From: Siccirubricoccus phaeus
GTDB taxonomy: Bacteria; Pseudomonadota; Alphaproteobacteria; Acetobacterales; Acetobacteraceae
Direction: 5' to 3'
Length of the DNA: 64,000 nucleotides
Assembly (NCBI RefSeq): GCF_008360935.1
Contig: NZ_SRXO01000010.1
Span: 62,001-126,000, forward strand
This document shows, piece by piece, positions 34,489 through 43,883 of this stretch. A program made the position numbers and the translations under genes. Position 1 is the first letter of the stretch, and the number at the start of each line of letters is the position of its first letter. A model generated the notes under the pieces. That model ran no database searches. It was not told where the DNA came from and saw nothing but the letters and a program-made list of their open reading frames with translations.

Positions 34489-37400
34489 TCACGCCGCATC
34501 CTCCAAGCTCGGCTCATGCGCCGCGATCAGCGCCGCCACATCGTCCTCGGGCTGCGCTTCGCGCACCGTCTCCGCGATGCGCCTGGCCAGCCCGTCGATG
34601 CTCAGCGTATCGGTCAGCGCGCCCAGCGGCACCGGCAGGCCGAGCCGCTGCTCCAGCGCCGTGCGCAATTCCATGCCGCCGAGGCTGTCCAGCCCCAGCC
34701 CCGCCAGCGGCGCATCCGGCGTGAGGGAGAGGGGCGGCAGCCGCAGGATGCGGCCGAGCTCCGCCACCAGCGTCTCCCGCAGCAGCGCCAGCGCCTCGGC
34801 CTCCCCGGCGCTGCGCAGCCGGGCGCGGAGGTCGGCGGCGTCGGCGGCGGCCGGCGCGGCTTCGCGCACCGCGGCAAAGGCCGGTTCGGCGAGCACGGCG
34901 AGGGCCTGCCCCGCCTCCCCCCAGGAGATCCGCGCCAGGCCCAGCACCGCCGGCCCTGCCTCCAGCAGGGCGGGCAGGGCGGCGAGCGCTTCCTCGGCGC
35001 TCATCGCGGTGGTGCCGAGGCGGCGGCGCAGGATCTCCTGCGTTGTGGCATTGCCGGCCAGCATGCCGGCATTGCCGATCGGGCCCCAGGCCACCGCCAT
35101 GGCCGGCCTGCCAGCGGCGCGGCGGCGGCGCGCCAGCGCCTCCAGCCCCGCATTCGCGGCCACGTAGGCGGCCTGGCCGGGATTGCCGATGGCGACCGTC
35201 GCCGAGGAGTAGAGCAGGAACAGCGCCAGCGGATCCTCCGCCGTGGCACGGTCCAGATTCTCGGCGATGGCAAGCTTCGCCGCCAGCACCTGCGCCACCC
35301 GCGCCGGCTCCATCGCCGCGGCCGCGCCATCCGCCATCGCGGCAGCGGCCTGCACCACGCCGCGGATCGGCGGCATGGCGGCGCGGACGGAATTCAGCGT
35401 GCGGGAGAGCGCGGCCGCATCCGTCGCGTCGCAGGCGTAAAGCGTGGCCGAGGCGCCGGCCGCGGCGAGGTCGCGCAGCAGCGCCTCCGCCCCCGGCACG
35501 GCCGGGCCGCGGCGGGAGAGCAGCGCCAAATGATGCACCCCTTGCGCGGCCAGCCAGCGGGCGGTGGCGGCGCCGAAGCCCTCCGTGCCGCCCACCACCA
35601 CCACCGTGCCGCGCCTTGCCTGCTCCAGCGCGCCCGGCTGGCGCTGCGGGGCGGTGAGGGCAGGCGGGCGGATCACCAGCTTGCCGATATGCTGGCTGCC
35701 CTGCAGGGCGCGGAAACCGGCCTCGGCCTCCGCCGCCGCGTGTTCGGTGGCCGGCAGCGGGCGCAGGCTGCCCGCCGCCAGCCTTGCCGCGATGCCCGCC
35801 AGCAGCCGCGCCGCATGGGCGGGGCGGGCGCGCGGCAGCTCATCCACATCCACCGCGAACCAGGTGGCGTTGCGGCGCAGCGGGCGCAGCGGCACGCGCC
35901 GCGCCTCGGCGAAGTCGCGCTTGCCCAGCTCGACGAAGCGGCCGAAGGGGCGGAGCAGGCCGAGGGAGCGCTCCATCGCCTCCCCCGCCAGGGAGTTCAA
36001 CACCACGTCCACGCCCTCGGGCCATTCGGCGCGCAGCGCATCGGCGAAGGCGGGGTCGCGGCTGTCCAGCACCAGCTCCGCCCCCGCAGCGCGGAGGAAG
36101 GCGCGCTTGGCGGGGCTGCCGGCGGTGGCCGCCACCCGGGCGCCGGCCGCCAGCGCCACCTGCAGGGCGGCCAGCCCCACCGCGCCGGCGCCGCCATGGA
36201 TCAGCACGCGCTCCCCGGGCTCGATCCGCGCCAGCTCCTCCAGCGCATGGACGGCGGTGAGGAAGGCGACGGGCACGGTTGCGGCGGCGGCGGGGTCCAG
36301 CCCCTCGGGCAGCGGGGCCAGGGCCTCCGCCTTGGTCACCGCATGGGTGGCCAGCGCCTGAGGGGCGATGCCGAAGACGCGGTCGCCGGGGCGGAATTCC
36401 ACGCCCTCGCCCACCGCCTCCACCACCCCGGCGCATTCCATGCCGAGGCCGGGGCCGGTGAAGCCCGGCAGCAGCGCCTCCTCCGGCAGCAGGCCGAGCG
36501 CCCACATCACGTCGCGGAAATTCAGCCCGGCGGCCTCGATGCGCAGCCGCACCTCGCCCGGGCCGGGGCTGGGCAGGCTGGCCGGCACCCACTCCAGGCT
36601 GGCGAGCTGGCCCGGCTGCGCCACGGCGAGCTTCAGCTTCCCGCCCGGCAGCGGTGCCGGCGGCAGGCCGGGGCGGAGGCGCGGGACCAGCCGCGCGGTG
36701 GCGGTCAGCGTCACTTCCGGCTCGGCATCCGCCTCGGCCAGCAGCTCATTCGTCAGGCGCCGCGCTGCGGCCTCCGGCCCCAGCGCCGGACACAGGTCGA
36801 TCCGCCGTGGCTTGAGGCCCGGATGCTCATTGGCCAGCACCCGGCCGAGGGCAAAGGCGGCGGCGGCGCGGGGCGCATGCCCCTCGGCACCCTCCGGCTG
36901 CTGCCCGCCGCGCGTGACGATGGCGAAGCCGGCGGCACTGCCCTCCGCCGCGGCGGCGAGGCGGGCCAGGGCAGCAAGGTTGGCGGCGAGGCCGCGGGCG
37001 GTCTCCGCCACCTCCTCCCCCTCCGCGGCCAGCGCCACCACCAGGCTGCCCTGCAGGGCGCGGGGCGGGGTGGAAGCCGCCTCGGCCAGCTCCGCCTGGG
37101 TCACGCTGGCGCCGCGGCCCGTCAGGGCGGCGGCCAGGGCGCGGCGGAAGCCGGCGCTGGCGGCATCGGCGAACAGCACGACGCGGCGCAATTTCGGCGC
37201 CGCCAGCACGGCCGCCCCCAGCGGCGCCCGGGCGGCGATCAGCGCGGCCGGCCAGGGCGCGGCGGCAAGCGGCGTCAGCGCCGGCGCCTCCCACCCCGCC
37301 TCGGCCAGGGCGGCGGTCCAGGCCTCGGCGCCCGGCAGCGGGGCAGTGCCGCCGGCGGACCACCAGCCGGGGCTCTGGCCGGCGCAGAAATTCCACACCC

Positions 37401-40400
37401 GTCCGGGCAGCGGCTCGGCCAGCAGCAGCGCGCCGCCGGGGGCGACGGCGCGGCGCAGCGCCTCGGGCAGCAGCGCCCCCGCCCGCAGCCGCGCCCCGGC
37501 CCCCAGGCCGAGCACCAGATCGGCGGCGAGGGGCGGCGGCGCCTCGCCCTCCGGGTCCCAGGCCACGGCCTGGAATTCGAGGTTCTCGGCCGCGCGCGGC
37601 GTGGCCGGTGCGGGCTGGCCCGGCAGGGCGGCGGCGCAGTAGAGGATGTGCCGCCCGCTCGCCGCCAGCGCCGCCACCAGCCGGGCGGTCACCGGGCCGG
37701 GCGCGGCGCCGGTCTCCAGCACCCGCAGCGGCCGGTGGCGCGGCCAGGCGGCGGCCAGGGCGGCGGCGGCCTCGGCCAGCACGCTGGCCAGCCCGCCCAG
37801 CCCGGCGGGGCCCACCGGCAGCGCCGCCGGCTCCTCCGCCGGCGGCCAATGGGAGAGCAGCTCGGGCAGCCGCTCCGCCGCCAGGGCCAGGGCCGCGAGG
37901 TCCGGGGCAAGGCCCGGCTGCTCCAGCCAGATCTGCCGCCAGATCTCCCGCGCCGGGGGCAGGTCCGGCGCCGGGACCGGCCTGAGGCCCAGCGCGCCGT
38001 GCGCCGCCAGCCCGTCCTCCGCCAGGTCTTCCAGCAGGGCACGGGCGTAGGGGCTGGCGACCGTGGCGTGGGACAGCGCGGCATGCGCCGCGGCGGCGCA
38101 GAAGCCTTCCAGCAGCAGCCCGGCCTCGCCGAGATCCAGCGCCGCGTCGCGCCGCCGCGCCGCTTCCTGCGCCGCGGCGAGGTCCGGCCGCTCCGCCGGC
38201 TCGCCTCCCGGGCCCGGCTGGGCAGGCACCAGGGCGAGGCGGAAAGCGGCTTCCGCCGCCCCGCCCCGGCCGGGCAGGCGGATGCGGCTCAGCCGGCAGC
38301 CTTCCACCACCGCCACGGCCTCGCCGGCGGCGTCCCGCAGCAGCAGATCGGCCGCGGCGCTCCGCTCCCCGCGCGCAGTCAGGCGGATCAGCGCGGCGGC
38401 CAGCGGGCCGGCGTCGCGCCGCACCACCAGCCGGTCGAAGCGCACCGGCACCAGGCCGGCGCCGGGCTCGGCGGGGCTTTCCGCCAGCAGCCCGATCAGC
38501 CCCTGCAGCGCGCCGTCGAAGCGGGCGGGGTGCAGCAGGAAGCCGGCATCGGGCGGCGCCGCTTCCGGCAGGTGCAGCGTCACCGCGGCGATTCCGGCCG
38601 CTGCATCCGCCTCCAGCCGCGCCACCGGCTGGAAGGCCGGGCCGTAGAGCAGGCCGAAGCGGGCGGCGAGCGCATTCAGCTCGGCGCCCGCCAGGGCCTG
38701 GGCAGCGGCGGGCGGGTCCAGCGCCAGCGCCGGCAGGCGGGGCAGGGCGGCGACCCGCGCTTCCATGTGCAGGGTCCAGCTCTCCTCGGAGAGGCGGCGG
38801 CGGCTGGCGAGGGCGAAGCCACCCTCCGGCGAGAGCGTCGCCCGCACCTCCCGCGCCCGCCCCGCCTCCAGCGGCAGGACGTGGCGGATGGTGGCGTCCG
38901 TCAGTTCCAGCGCCGCCGCCTCGGGCTGCCAGGCGGCGGCGGCGGCCAGCGCCATCTCCAGCATGGCGGCGGCGGGCAGCACCGCCTCCCCGGCCAGGCG
39001 GTGATCCGCCAGCCAGGGCTGCGCCTCGGTATCCAGGTGAATGGTCCAGACGCCCGGCTCCGCCCCGCGCCGCCAGCCGAGCAGGGGATGCTCCAGCGGC
39101 GGGGCGGCGAGCAGGGTGGCCTCCGGCGAGGCCGCGCACCAATGCGGCTGGCGGTCGAAGGGGGTGCGGGGCAGGCCACGCCGCGCCGCCGGGCCGGCGA
39201 AGGCCGGGCCCTGGCGCGGATCGGCGCCCAGGGTGAAGGCGCGGTCGGCGATGGCGGGGAAGGGATCGCCCGCCTCCTCCTGCCGCCGGCTCAGCGTGCC
39301 GGAAAGGGCGGCGGAGGCATTGGCTGCCCGCAAATTCTCCCGCAGATAGCTTTGCAGGATGGGGTGCGGCCCGATTTCCAGGAACAGCGCCGGGCCTTGC
39401 GCCGCCGCCGCGGTGACGGCGGCGGCGAAGCGCACCTTCTCCCGCAGGTTCCGCCACCAATAGGCGGCGTCGCATTCCGCCGCCGCCAGCGCCGCGCCGG
39501 TGACGGTGGAAAGCAGCGGCACCTCGGGCGCCCGGGCCTCGAGGCCGGCGAGATCCTCCAGCAGCCCCTCCCGCAGCCCGTCCATGGCGGCGCTGTGGAA
39601 GGCGTAGTCGAGGTCGAGGCGGAGGCAGGACCAGTGGCGTTCCACGGCGAGCTCGGCGAGCGCCTTCAGCGCCTCGGCCGGGCCGGCGACGGTGACGGAA
39701 TCGGGCGCGTTGACGGCGGCGATCTCAAGCGTGGGGCTGATGCCGGCCAGCACCTGCCGTGCCGCCGGCTCGCCCAGGCCGAGCGCCGCCATGCCGCCCT
39801 GGCCCCTGGTGCGCCCCTGGTGCCGGCTGCGGGCGGCGATGAGCCGGGCCGCCTGCCCGAGGCCGAGCAGCCCGGCGGCGGCGGCCGCCGCCACCTCCCC
39901 CACCGAATGGCCGAGGCACAAAGCCGGGCGGATGCCCTGCGCCGCCAGCGCCGCGACGATGCCGTGCTGCACGGCGAAGAGCAGGGGCTGGGCGACCTCC
40001 GTGGCGGCCAGCGCCTCGGCGCTCACGCCCTCCGCCAGCCTCGCCGCGACGGACCAGCCGAGATGCGGCAGCAGGGCGGCATCCGCCGCTTCCACCGCCT
40101 GGCGGAAGGCGGGGCTGGCGCGCAGCGTGGCCCCGGCCATGCCGGCCCAGGCGGCGCCATTGCCGCTGAAGACGAAGGCGACGCCCTGGCCATGCGGCGC
40201 CACGCCGTCGCCGGCGAGGCCCCGCGCCGCCGCCCCGGCCCGCCACATGGCGAGCTGCCCGGCCATGGCCGCCGGATCCTCGGCGCGGATGGCCAGGCGA
40301 TGCGGATGCAGGTCGCGATGCCGGGCGGCGCCGCGCAGCAAGGCGGGGATGGCGGGGGCGGGCGTCGCCTGCAGCCTTTCCTGCCACTGCCCGGCCAGGG

Positions 40401-41802
40401 CCTTCAGCCCGGCGGCGCTGCGGGCGGAGAGCAGCAGGGGCGGCAGCCGGTCCGGCGCCGCCTCCCGCCGCGGCATGGGGGCGGGGCCGGCGGCCAGCAG
40501 GGCGCAGGCATTGGTGCCGCCGAAGCCGAAGCTGTTCACCCCCACCACGGCGCGGCGGCGGCGCGGCAGCTCCTCCAGCCTGTCCGCCAGGCGCAGGCCG
40601 AGCGCCGGGAAATCGATGCCCGGGTTGAGCGGCCCATGGCTGAGGCTGGGCGGGATCTGCCCCTGCTCCAGCACCAGCATCGCCTTCAGCAGCCCGGCGA
40701 TGCCGGAAGCGGGTTCGGTATGGCCGATATTGCCCTTGGCCGAGCCGATCGGCAGGGCGCCGGCCTCGGCGCGGCGGCGCTGGCCGATGGCGGCGCCAAT
40801 GGCGCCGGCCTCCAGCGGGTCGCCGATCGGGGTGCCGGTGCCATGCGCCTCGAAATAGGCCAGCCGGTCGGGGGGCACGCCGGCCTCGCCCATCACCTGT
40901 TCCAGCAGCGCCGCCTGCGCCGCCTGGCTGGGCAGGGAGAGGCCCAGGGTGCGGCCGGCGGCATTGACGCCGGTGCCGAGGATGACGGCGCGGATGGCAT
41001 CGCCCGCCGCCAGCGCGTCCTCCAGCCGCTTCAGGATGACGATGCCGGCGCCTTCCGCCCGCACATAGCCATCCGCGCCCGCACCGAAGGCCTGGCAGCG
41101 GCCGCGCGCCGAGAGCATCCCGGCCTTGGCGAAGCCGAGGAAGGGGAAGGGCGAGAGCAGCAGGTTCACGCCGCCGACGATGGCGGCGGGCAGCCGGCCG
41201 GCCCGCAGCGCCTCGCAGGCCCAGTGGAGCGCCACGAGGGAGGAGGAGCAGGCGGTGTCGATGGTCTGCGCCGGTCCACTCAGGTCGAACACGTTGCCGA
41301 TGCGGTTGGCGAGGATGGAGAGCGCGCTGCCGGTCATGAAGTAGCGGTCGCCCGCCGCCGCATCGGCCTGGCGCAGATCGCCGTAATCGGTGAGGGACGC
41401 GCCGATGAAGATTCCGGTGAAGCTGCCGGCGAGGCGGGAGGGCGGCAGGCCGGCATCCTCCAGCGCCGCATGCGCCACTTCCAGCAGCAGGCGCTGCTGC
41501 GGATCCATCTCGGCGGCTTCCCGCGGCGAGATCCCGAAGGCGGCGGGGTCGAAGCCGGCAATGTCCTCCAGCACGCCGGCGGCGAAGGAATAGCTCTTCC
41601 CCGGCTCCCCCTTGCGCGGATGGGCGAAGAATTCGCGGCTGAAGCGGTGGGCGGGAATCTCCGTCACCGCGTCCCGCCCGGCGGCGAGCAGCGGCCAGTA
41701 CTCCTCCAGCGTCGGGGCGCCCGGCAGGCGGCAGGCGGCGCCGATGATGGCGATGGCGCCGTCGGTGCGGCGGCGGGAACGCGTCTCCAGCCTTGGTGTC
41801 AT
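34489..41802 (-). CDS. Type I polyketide/fatty-acid megasynthase, RkpA-like
   Basis: This is a 2,437-residue protein, the largest in the window. Domains in order: KS (about 15-440; DTACSSS near 186, EAHGTGTPIGD, NIGHTEPASG); AT (about 520-830; LGHSVGE near 632 and YAFHS, which suggests malonyl-CoA); DH (about 900-1140; HRLAGEAVLP near 934 and FDGALQ); a methyltransferase-like part with weakened SAM motif (VLETGAAPG near 1361); ER (about 1720-2010; GGAGAVG near 1869); KR (about 2060-2260; GGTEGFG, then YSSATVAIGNPGQAAYVAAN); ACP (GLDSLGGMEL near 2370). No thioesterase follows. All reducing domains look active, so a long saturated chain is expected. Its ATG overlaps the stop of the glycosyltransferase by four bases. 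Confidence 0.93.
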   Translation of the reverse strand: MTPRLETRSRRRTDGAIAIIGAACRLPGAPTLEEYWPLLAAGRDAVTEIPAHRFSREFFAHPRKGEPGKSYSFAAGVLEDIAGFDPAAFGISPREAAEMDPQQRLLLEVAHAALEDAGLPPSRLAGSFTGIFIGASLTDYGDLRQADAAAGDRYFMTGSALSILANRIGNVFDLSGPAQTIDTACSSSLVALHWACEALRAGRLPAAIVGGVNLLLSPFPFLGFAKAGMLSARGRCQAFGAGADGYVRAEGAGIVILKRLEDALAAGDAIRAVILGTGVNAAGRTLGLSLPSQAAQAALLEQVMGEAGVPPDRLAYFEAHGTGTPIGDPLEAGAIGAAIGQRRRAEAGALPIGSAKGNIGHTEPASGIAGLLKAMLVLEQGQIPPSLSHGPLNPGIDFPALGLRLADRLEELPRRRRAVVGVNSFGFGGTNACALLAAGPAPMPRREAAPDRLPPLLLSARSAAGLKALAGQWQERLQATPAPAIPALLRGAARHRDLHPHRLAIRAEDPAAMAGQLAMWRAGAAARGLAGDGVAPHGQGVAFVFSGNGAAWAGMAGATLRASPAFRQAVEAADAALLPHLGWSVAARLAEGVSAEALAATEVAQPLLFAVQHGIVAALAAQGIRPALCLGHSVGEVAAAAAAGLLGLGQAARLIAARSRHQGRTRGQGGMAALGLGEPAARQVLAGISPTLEIAAVNAPDSVTVAGPAEALKALAELAVERHWSCLRLDLDYAFHSAAMDGLREGLLEDLAGLEARAPEVPLLSTVTGAALAAAECDAAYWWRNLREKVRFAAAVTAAAAQGPALFLEIGPHPILQSYLRENLRAANASAALSGTLSRRQEEAGDPFPAIADRAFTLGADPRQGPAFAGPAARRGLPRTPFDRQPHWCAASPEATLLAAPPLEHPLLGWRRGAEPGVWTIHLDTEAQPWLADHRLAGEAVLPAAAMLEMALAAAAAWQPEAAALELTDATIRHVLPLEAGRAREVRATLSPEGGFALASRRRLSEESWTLHMEARVAALPRLPALALDPPAAAQALAGAELNALAARFGLLYGPAFQPVARLEADAAAGIAAVTLHLPEAAPPDAGFLLHPARFDGALQGLIGLLAESPAEPGAGLVPVRFDRLVVRRDAGPLAAALIRLTARGERSAAADLLLRDAAGEAVAVVEGCRLSRIRLPGRGGAAEAAFRLALVPAQPGPGGEPAERPDLAAAQEAARRRDAALDLGEAGLLLEGFCAAAAHAALSHATVASPYARALLEDLAEDGLAAHGALGLRPVPAPDLPPAREIWRQIWLEQPGLAPDLAALALAAERLPELLSHWPPAEEPAALPVGPAGLGGLASVLAEAAAALAAAWPRHRPLRVLETGAAPGPVTARLVAALAASGRHILYCAAALPGQPAPATPRAAENLEFQAVAWDPEGEAPPPLAADLVLGLGAGARLRAGALLPEALRRAVAPGGALLLAEPLPGRVWNFCAGQSPGWWSAGGTAPLPGAEAWTAALAEAGWEAPALTPLAAAPWPAALIAARAPLGAAVLAAPKLRRVVLFADAASAGFRRALAAALTGRGASVTQAELAEAASTPPRALQGSLVVALAAEGEEVAETARGLAANLAALARLAAAAEGSAAGFAIVTRGGQQPEGAEGHAPRAAAAFALGRVLANEHPGLKPRRIDLCPALGPEAAARRLTNELLAEADAEPEVTLTATARLVPRLRPGLPPAPLPGGKLKLAVAQPGQLASLEWVPASLPSPGPGEVRLRIEAAGLNFRDVMWALGLLPEEALLPGFTGPGLGMECAGVVEAVGEGVEFRPGDRVFGIAPQALATHAVTKAEALAPLPEGLDPAAAATVPVAFLTAVHALEELARIEPGERVLIHGGAGAVGLAALQVALAAGARVAATAGSPAKRAFLRAAGAELVLDSRDPAFADALRAEWPEGVDVVLNSLAGEAMERSLGLLRPFGRFVELGKRDFAEARRVPLRPLRRNATWFAVDVDELPRARPAHAARLLAGIAARLAAGSLRPLPATEHAAAEAEAGFRALQGSQHIGKLVIRPPALTAPQRQPGALEQARRGTVVVVGGTEGFGAATARWLAAQGVHHLALLSRRGPAVPGAEALLRDLAAAGASATLYACDATDAAALSRTLNSVRAAMPPIRGVVQAAAAMADGAAAAMEPARVAQVLAAKLAIAENLDRATAEDPLALFLLYSSATVAIGNPGQAAYVAANAGLEALARRRRAAGRPAMAVAWGPIGNAGMLAGNATTQEILRRRLGTTAMSAEEALAALPALLEAGPAVLGLARISWGEAGQALAVLAEPAFAAVREAAPAAADAADLRARLRSAGEAEALALLRETLVAELGRILRLPPLSLTPDAPLAGLGLDSLGGMELRTALEQRLGLPVPLGALTDTLSIDGLARRIAETVREAQPEDDVAALIAAHEPSLEDAA

Positions 41803-43193
41803 GCCGGGGCGGCGCCCGCCGCGGCCGCGGCCAGCGAGTAATCCTCGGCCGGGGCGCTCTTCGGCCGGGACGGGGCGCCCGCCACCTCCTCCAGCAGCTT
41901 CTCCGCCGCGGCGAAATGCGCCGGCCAGGAAGGCGGCGCCCATGCCGCCAGGCGGGCGAGCTGGGCGGCGCGGGCGGCGCTGCCCGGCGTCGCGTAGTCC
42001 AGCACCGCGCGGCGCCAGGCGGCGCCGTCATTCGGCGAGAGGTAATCGGGCACCGCCCCGCCCACCTCGCGCAGCGCCGGCAGGTCGGAGACGATGGCCG
42101 GCACGCCGAGGCCGAGGGCTTCGGCGAGCGGCAGGCCATAGCCCTCGGCGAAGCTCGGGAAGAGCAGGGCGCGGGCGCCCGCCAGCACGCGGCGGGCTTC
42201 GTCGTCCGGCAGGGCGCCCAGCTCCTCCACATGGCCGCGCAGCGCCTCGCAGCGGTCCAGCATGCGGAGGATATGCTCGTTTTCCCAGCCGCGGCGGCCG
42301 ATCAGCAGCAGGCGGGGGATCAGCGGCACGCCCTGCGCCGCCATCTCCCGCCAGAGCAGCAGCAGCAGCATGTGGTTCTTCCGCGGCTCGATGGTGCCGA
42401 GGCAGACGAAATAGGGCTGCGCCGGCAACGGCCCGGCCGGCGGCGGCGTTGTCTCCACGCCGAGCGGGGCGATGGCCATGGGCGGCAGGGCGCGACGGGC
42501 CTGGGCGAAATGCGGGCGCAGCTCCGCGGCGGTGGCGGCGGAGTTCACCAGCAGCCCGTCGGCGAGCGCGGTGATGGTGGCGACCCGGGCGGCATGGTGC
42601 GCTACCTGGCGCGGCCTGGTGTATTCCGGATGGGTCAGCGGGATCAGATCGTGGATGAAGGGGACGAAGCGCATTCCCTCCGCCTTCAGCGCCCGCAGCC
42701 GCGGCGCCGCTTCCAGGGCGCGGTGGGACGCGATGAGGAGGGTGGTGCGCTGGCCCGGCGCCAGCCAGGCGGCGAGGCCGCGGCGCCCGGCGCCGCAGGC
42801 GAGCCGCGCCTGCAGCCCGGCCGCCAGGCCGCGGGCCCGGCGCAGCGCGGCGCCCCGCTCCGCCCCGCCTGCCCAGGCTTCCCCGAGCGCGGCGGCGAAT
42901 TCCGCCACCGCCGCCGCCTCCACCGCGGCGAACCAGCCGAAGGGGCTTTGCGCGACGAAGCCGCGCTCCCGCTCCGCCCGGGTGAGCCAATGCTGCGCAT
43001 AGGCCATTTCCACCCGGTCGATGCCCGAGGGGGTGCTGCGCCGCACGGCGGAGAGCAGGCGGGAGATGTCCAGCAGGGTGCGGTGGCGGGCCGCGCCACC
43101 GGCCGGGACGCCAAGCGCGGCCCCGGAGCCCGTGCCGCGTGAGCCTGTGCCGCGTGAGCTCATGCCACGTGAACTCATGCCGGGTGAGCCCAT
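41799..43193 (-). CDS. GT4-family glycosyltransferase
   Basis: This 464-residue enzyme has a GT-B fold. N-terminal recognition is RTLLDISRLLSAVRRSTPSG, then GIDRVEMAY. The middle is FVPFIHDLIPLTHPEYTRPR, and the donor-binding C-terminal half has YFVCLGTIEPRKNH, LLIGRRGWEN, and the E-x7-E motif in FPSFAEGYGLPLAEALGLGV. It transfers a sugar from a nucleotide donor, probably in the early steps of the polysaccharide made by this locus. The start is unsure: a GTG at 43241, this ATG, and several later ATGs within the 15-bp tandem repeats are all possible, with no clear Shine-Dalgarno. Its stop overlaps the PKS start (ATGA). Confidence 0.86.
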   Translation of the reverse strand: MGSPGMSSRGMSSRGTGSRGTGSGAALGVPAGGAARHRTLLDISRLLSAVRRSTPSGIDRVEMAYAQHWLTRAERERGFVAQSPFGWFAAVEAAAVAEFAAALGEAWAGGAERGAALRRARGLAAGLQARLACGAGRRGLAAWLAPGQRTTLLIASHRALEAAPRLRALKAEGMRFVPFIHDLIPLTHPEYTRPRQVAHHAARVATITALADGLLVNSAATAAELRPHFAQARRALPPMAIAPLGVETTPPPAGPLPAQPYFVCLGTIEPRKNHMLLLLLWREMAAQGVPLIPRLLLIGRRGWENEHILRMLDRCEALRGHVEELGALPDDEARRVLAGARALLFPSFAEGYGLPLAEALGLGVPAIVSDLPALREVGGAVPDYLSPNDGAAWRRAVLDYATPGSAARAAQLARLAAWAPPSWPAHFAAAEKLLEEVAGAPSRPKSAPAEDYSLAAAAAGAAPA

Positions 43194-43215
43194 GTCACAG
43201 GAGCCCAGGCCACGG
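43126..43215. repeat. Six tandem 15-bp repeats at the start of the glycosyltransferase gene
   Basis: Six 15-base units run from 43126 to 43215 (for example GAGCCTGTGCCGCGT at 43141 and GAGCTCATGCCACGT at 43156), with small differences between units. In the minus-strand frame they encode a run of five-residue units such as MSSRG and TGSRG. Three units carry ATG, so copy-number change would not break the frame but would change the choice of start. Confidence 0.9.
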
Positions 43216-43433
43216 CCCGGCTGCCATCGGCCATGTGCCACGCCCCGCCGGCCTGCCGGGAGGCATCGTTCCGGGCGGCGACCTGACTCTGGCCGTCTGG
43301 GGGCAGCGACGCCATGTGCGAAGCCCCTATCGCGGGATGCCGGGAAGCGTCAACCATGACGCGTTCGCACCTCGGCGGATACAAGGCAAAGTTGCGTTGA
43401 CAGGCGGCGGGAAGGGATAATCCTGCGGCCGGG

Positions 43434-43883
43434 ATGGAAGCGGAGGCGGAGGTGACGGCGCGGATCTGGAAGCGGGATGTCGATGCCGCTGCCTTCCTGG
43501 CCAAGCATGATACGACGCTGCCTGGGCTGCTCGATGTCCGGCTGGAGGAATTCGGGCCGGATTTCGCCCGCGCCAGCATGCCGGTGGATGCCCGGCATGT
43601 GCAGCCCTTCGGCATTCTGCACGGCGGCGGCAGCGTGGTGCTGGCGGAGACCATCGGCTCCTATTGCAGCCTGCTCTGCACGGAGGAGGGGCAGCATTGC
43701 GTCGGGGTGGAGGTTTCGGCCAGCCATCTGGCGCCGGTCCTGGCCGGGGACCGGGTGGAGGCGCTGTGCCGGCCGCTGCGGCTGGGCCGCAAATTGCACG
43801 TCTGGCATATCGAGCTGCGGCGCGGCGATGGTCAGCTGAGCTGCGTCGTGCGGCTGACCACCGCGGTGCAGGCGGCACGATGA
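43434..43883 (+). CDS. Hotdog-fold thioesterase (PaaI/EntH type)
   Basis: This 149-residue protein has the PaaI-type hotdog signature: QPFGILHGGGSVVLAETIGS (about residues 57-76), VEVSASHLAPVLAGDRVEAL and a final strand VWHIELRRGDGQLSCVVRLT. The HGG and the Glu in AET are the usual catalytic or oxyanion features. It hydrolyses an acyl-CoA or acyl-ACP thioester. It is divergent from the glycosyltransferase and, given the nearby PKS without thioesterase, might serve as an external editing or release enzyme; this is only a positional idea. It appears monocistronic. Confidence 0.88.
   Translation: MEAEAEVTARIWKRDVDAAAFLAKHDTTLPGLLDVRLEEFGPDFARASMPVDARHVQPFGILHGGGSVVLAETIGSYCSLLCTEEGQHCVGVEVSASHLAPVLAGDRVEALCRPLRLGRKLHVWHIELRRGDGQLSCVVRLTTAVQAAR

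Noticed and set aside
34378-41841. A 2,487-residue open frame on the plus strand opposite the PKS gene
   Set aside because: It is the GC-rich shadow of the PKS; it has no recognisable domain, only Arg/Gly/Gln-rich sequence, while the minus strand shows ordered PKS domains.
43126-43215. CRISPR array
   Set aside because: The 15-base units are directly adjacent with no spacers; it is an in-frame minisatellite.
43397-43421. TTGACA...GATAAT promoter before the hotdog thioesterase
   Set aside because: The spacing is only 13 bases, too short for a sigma-70 promoter; an alternative -35 is weak.
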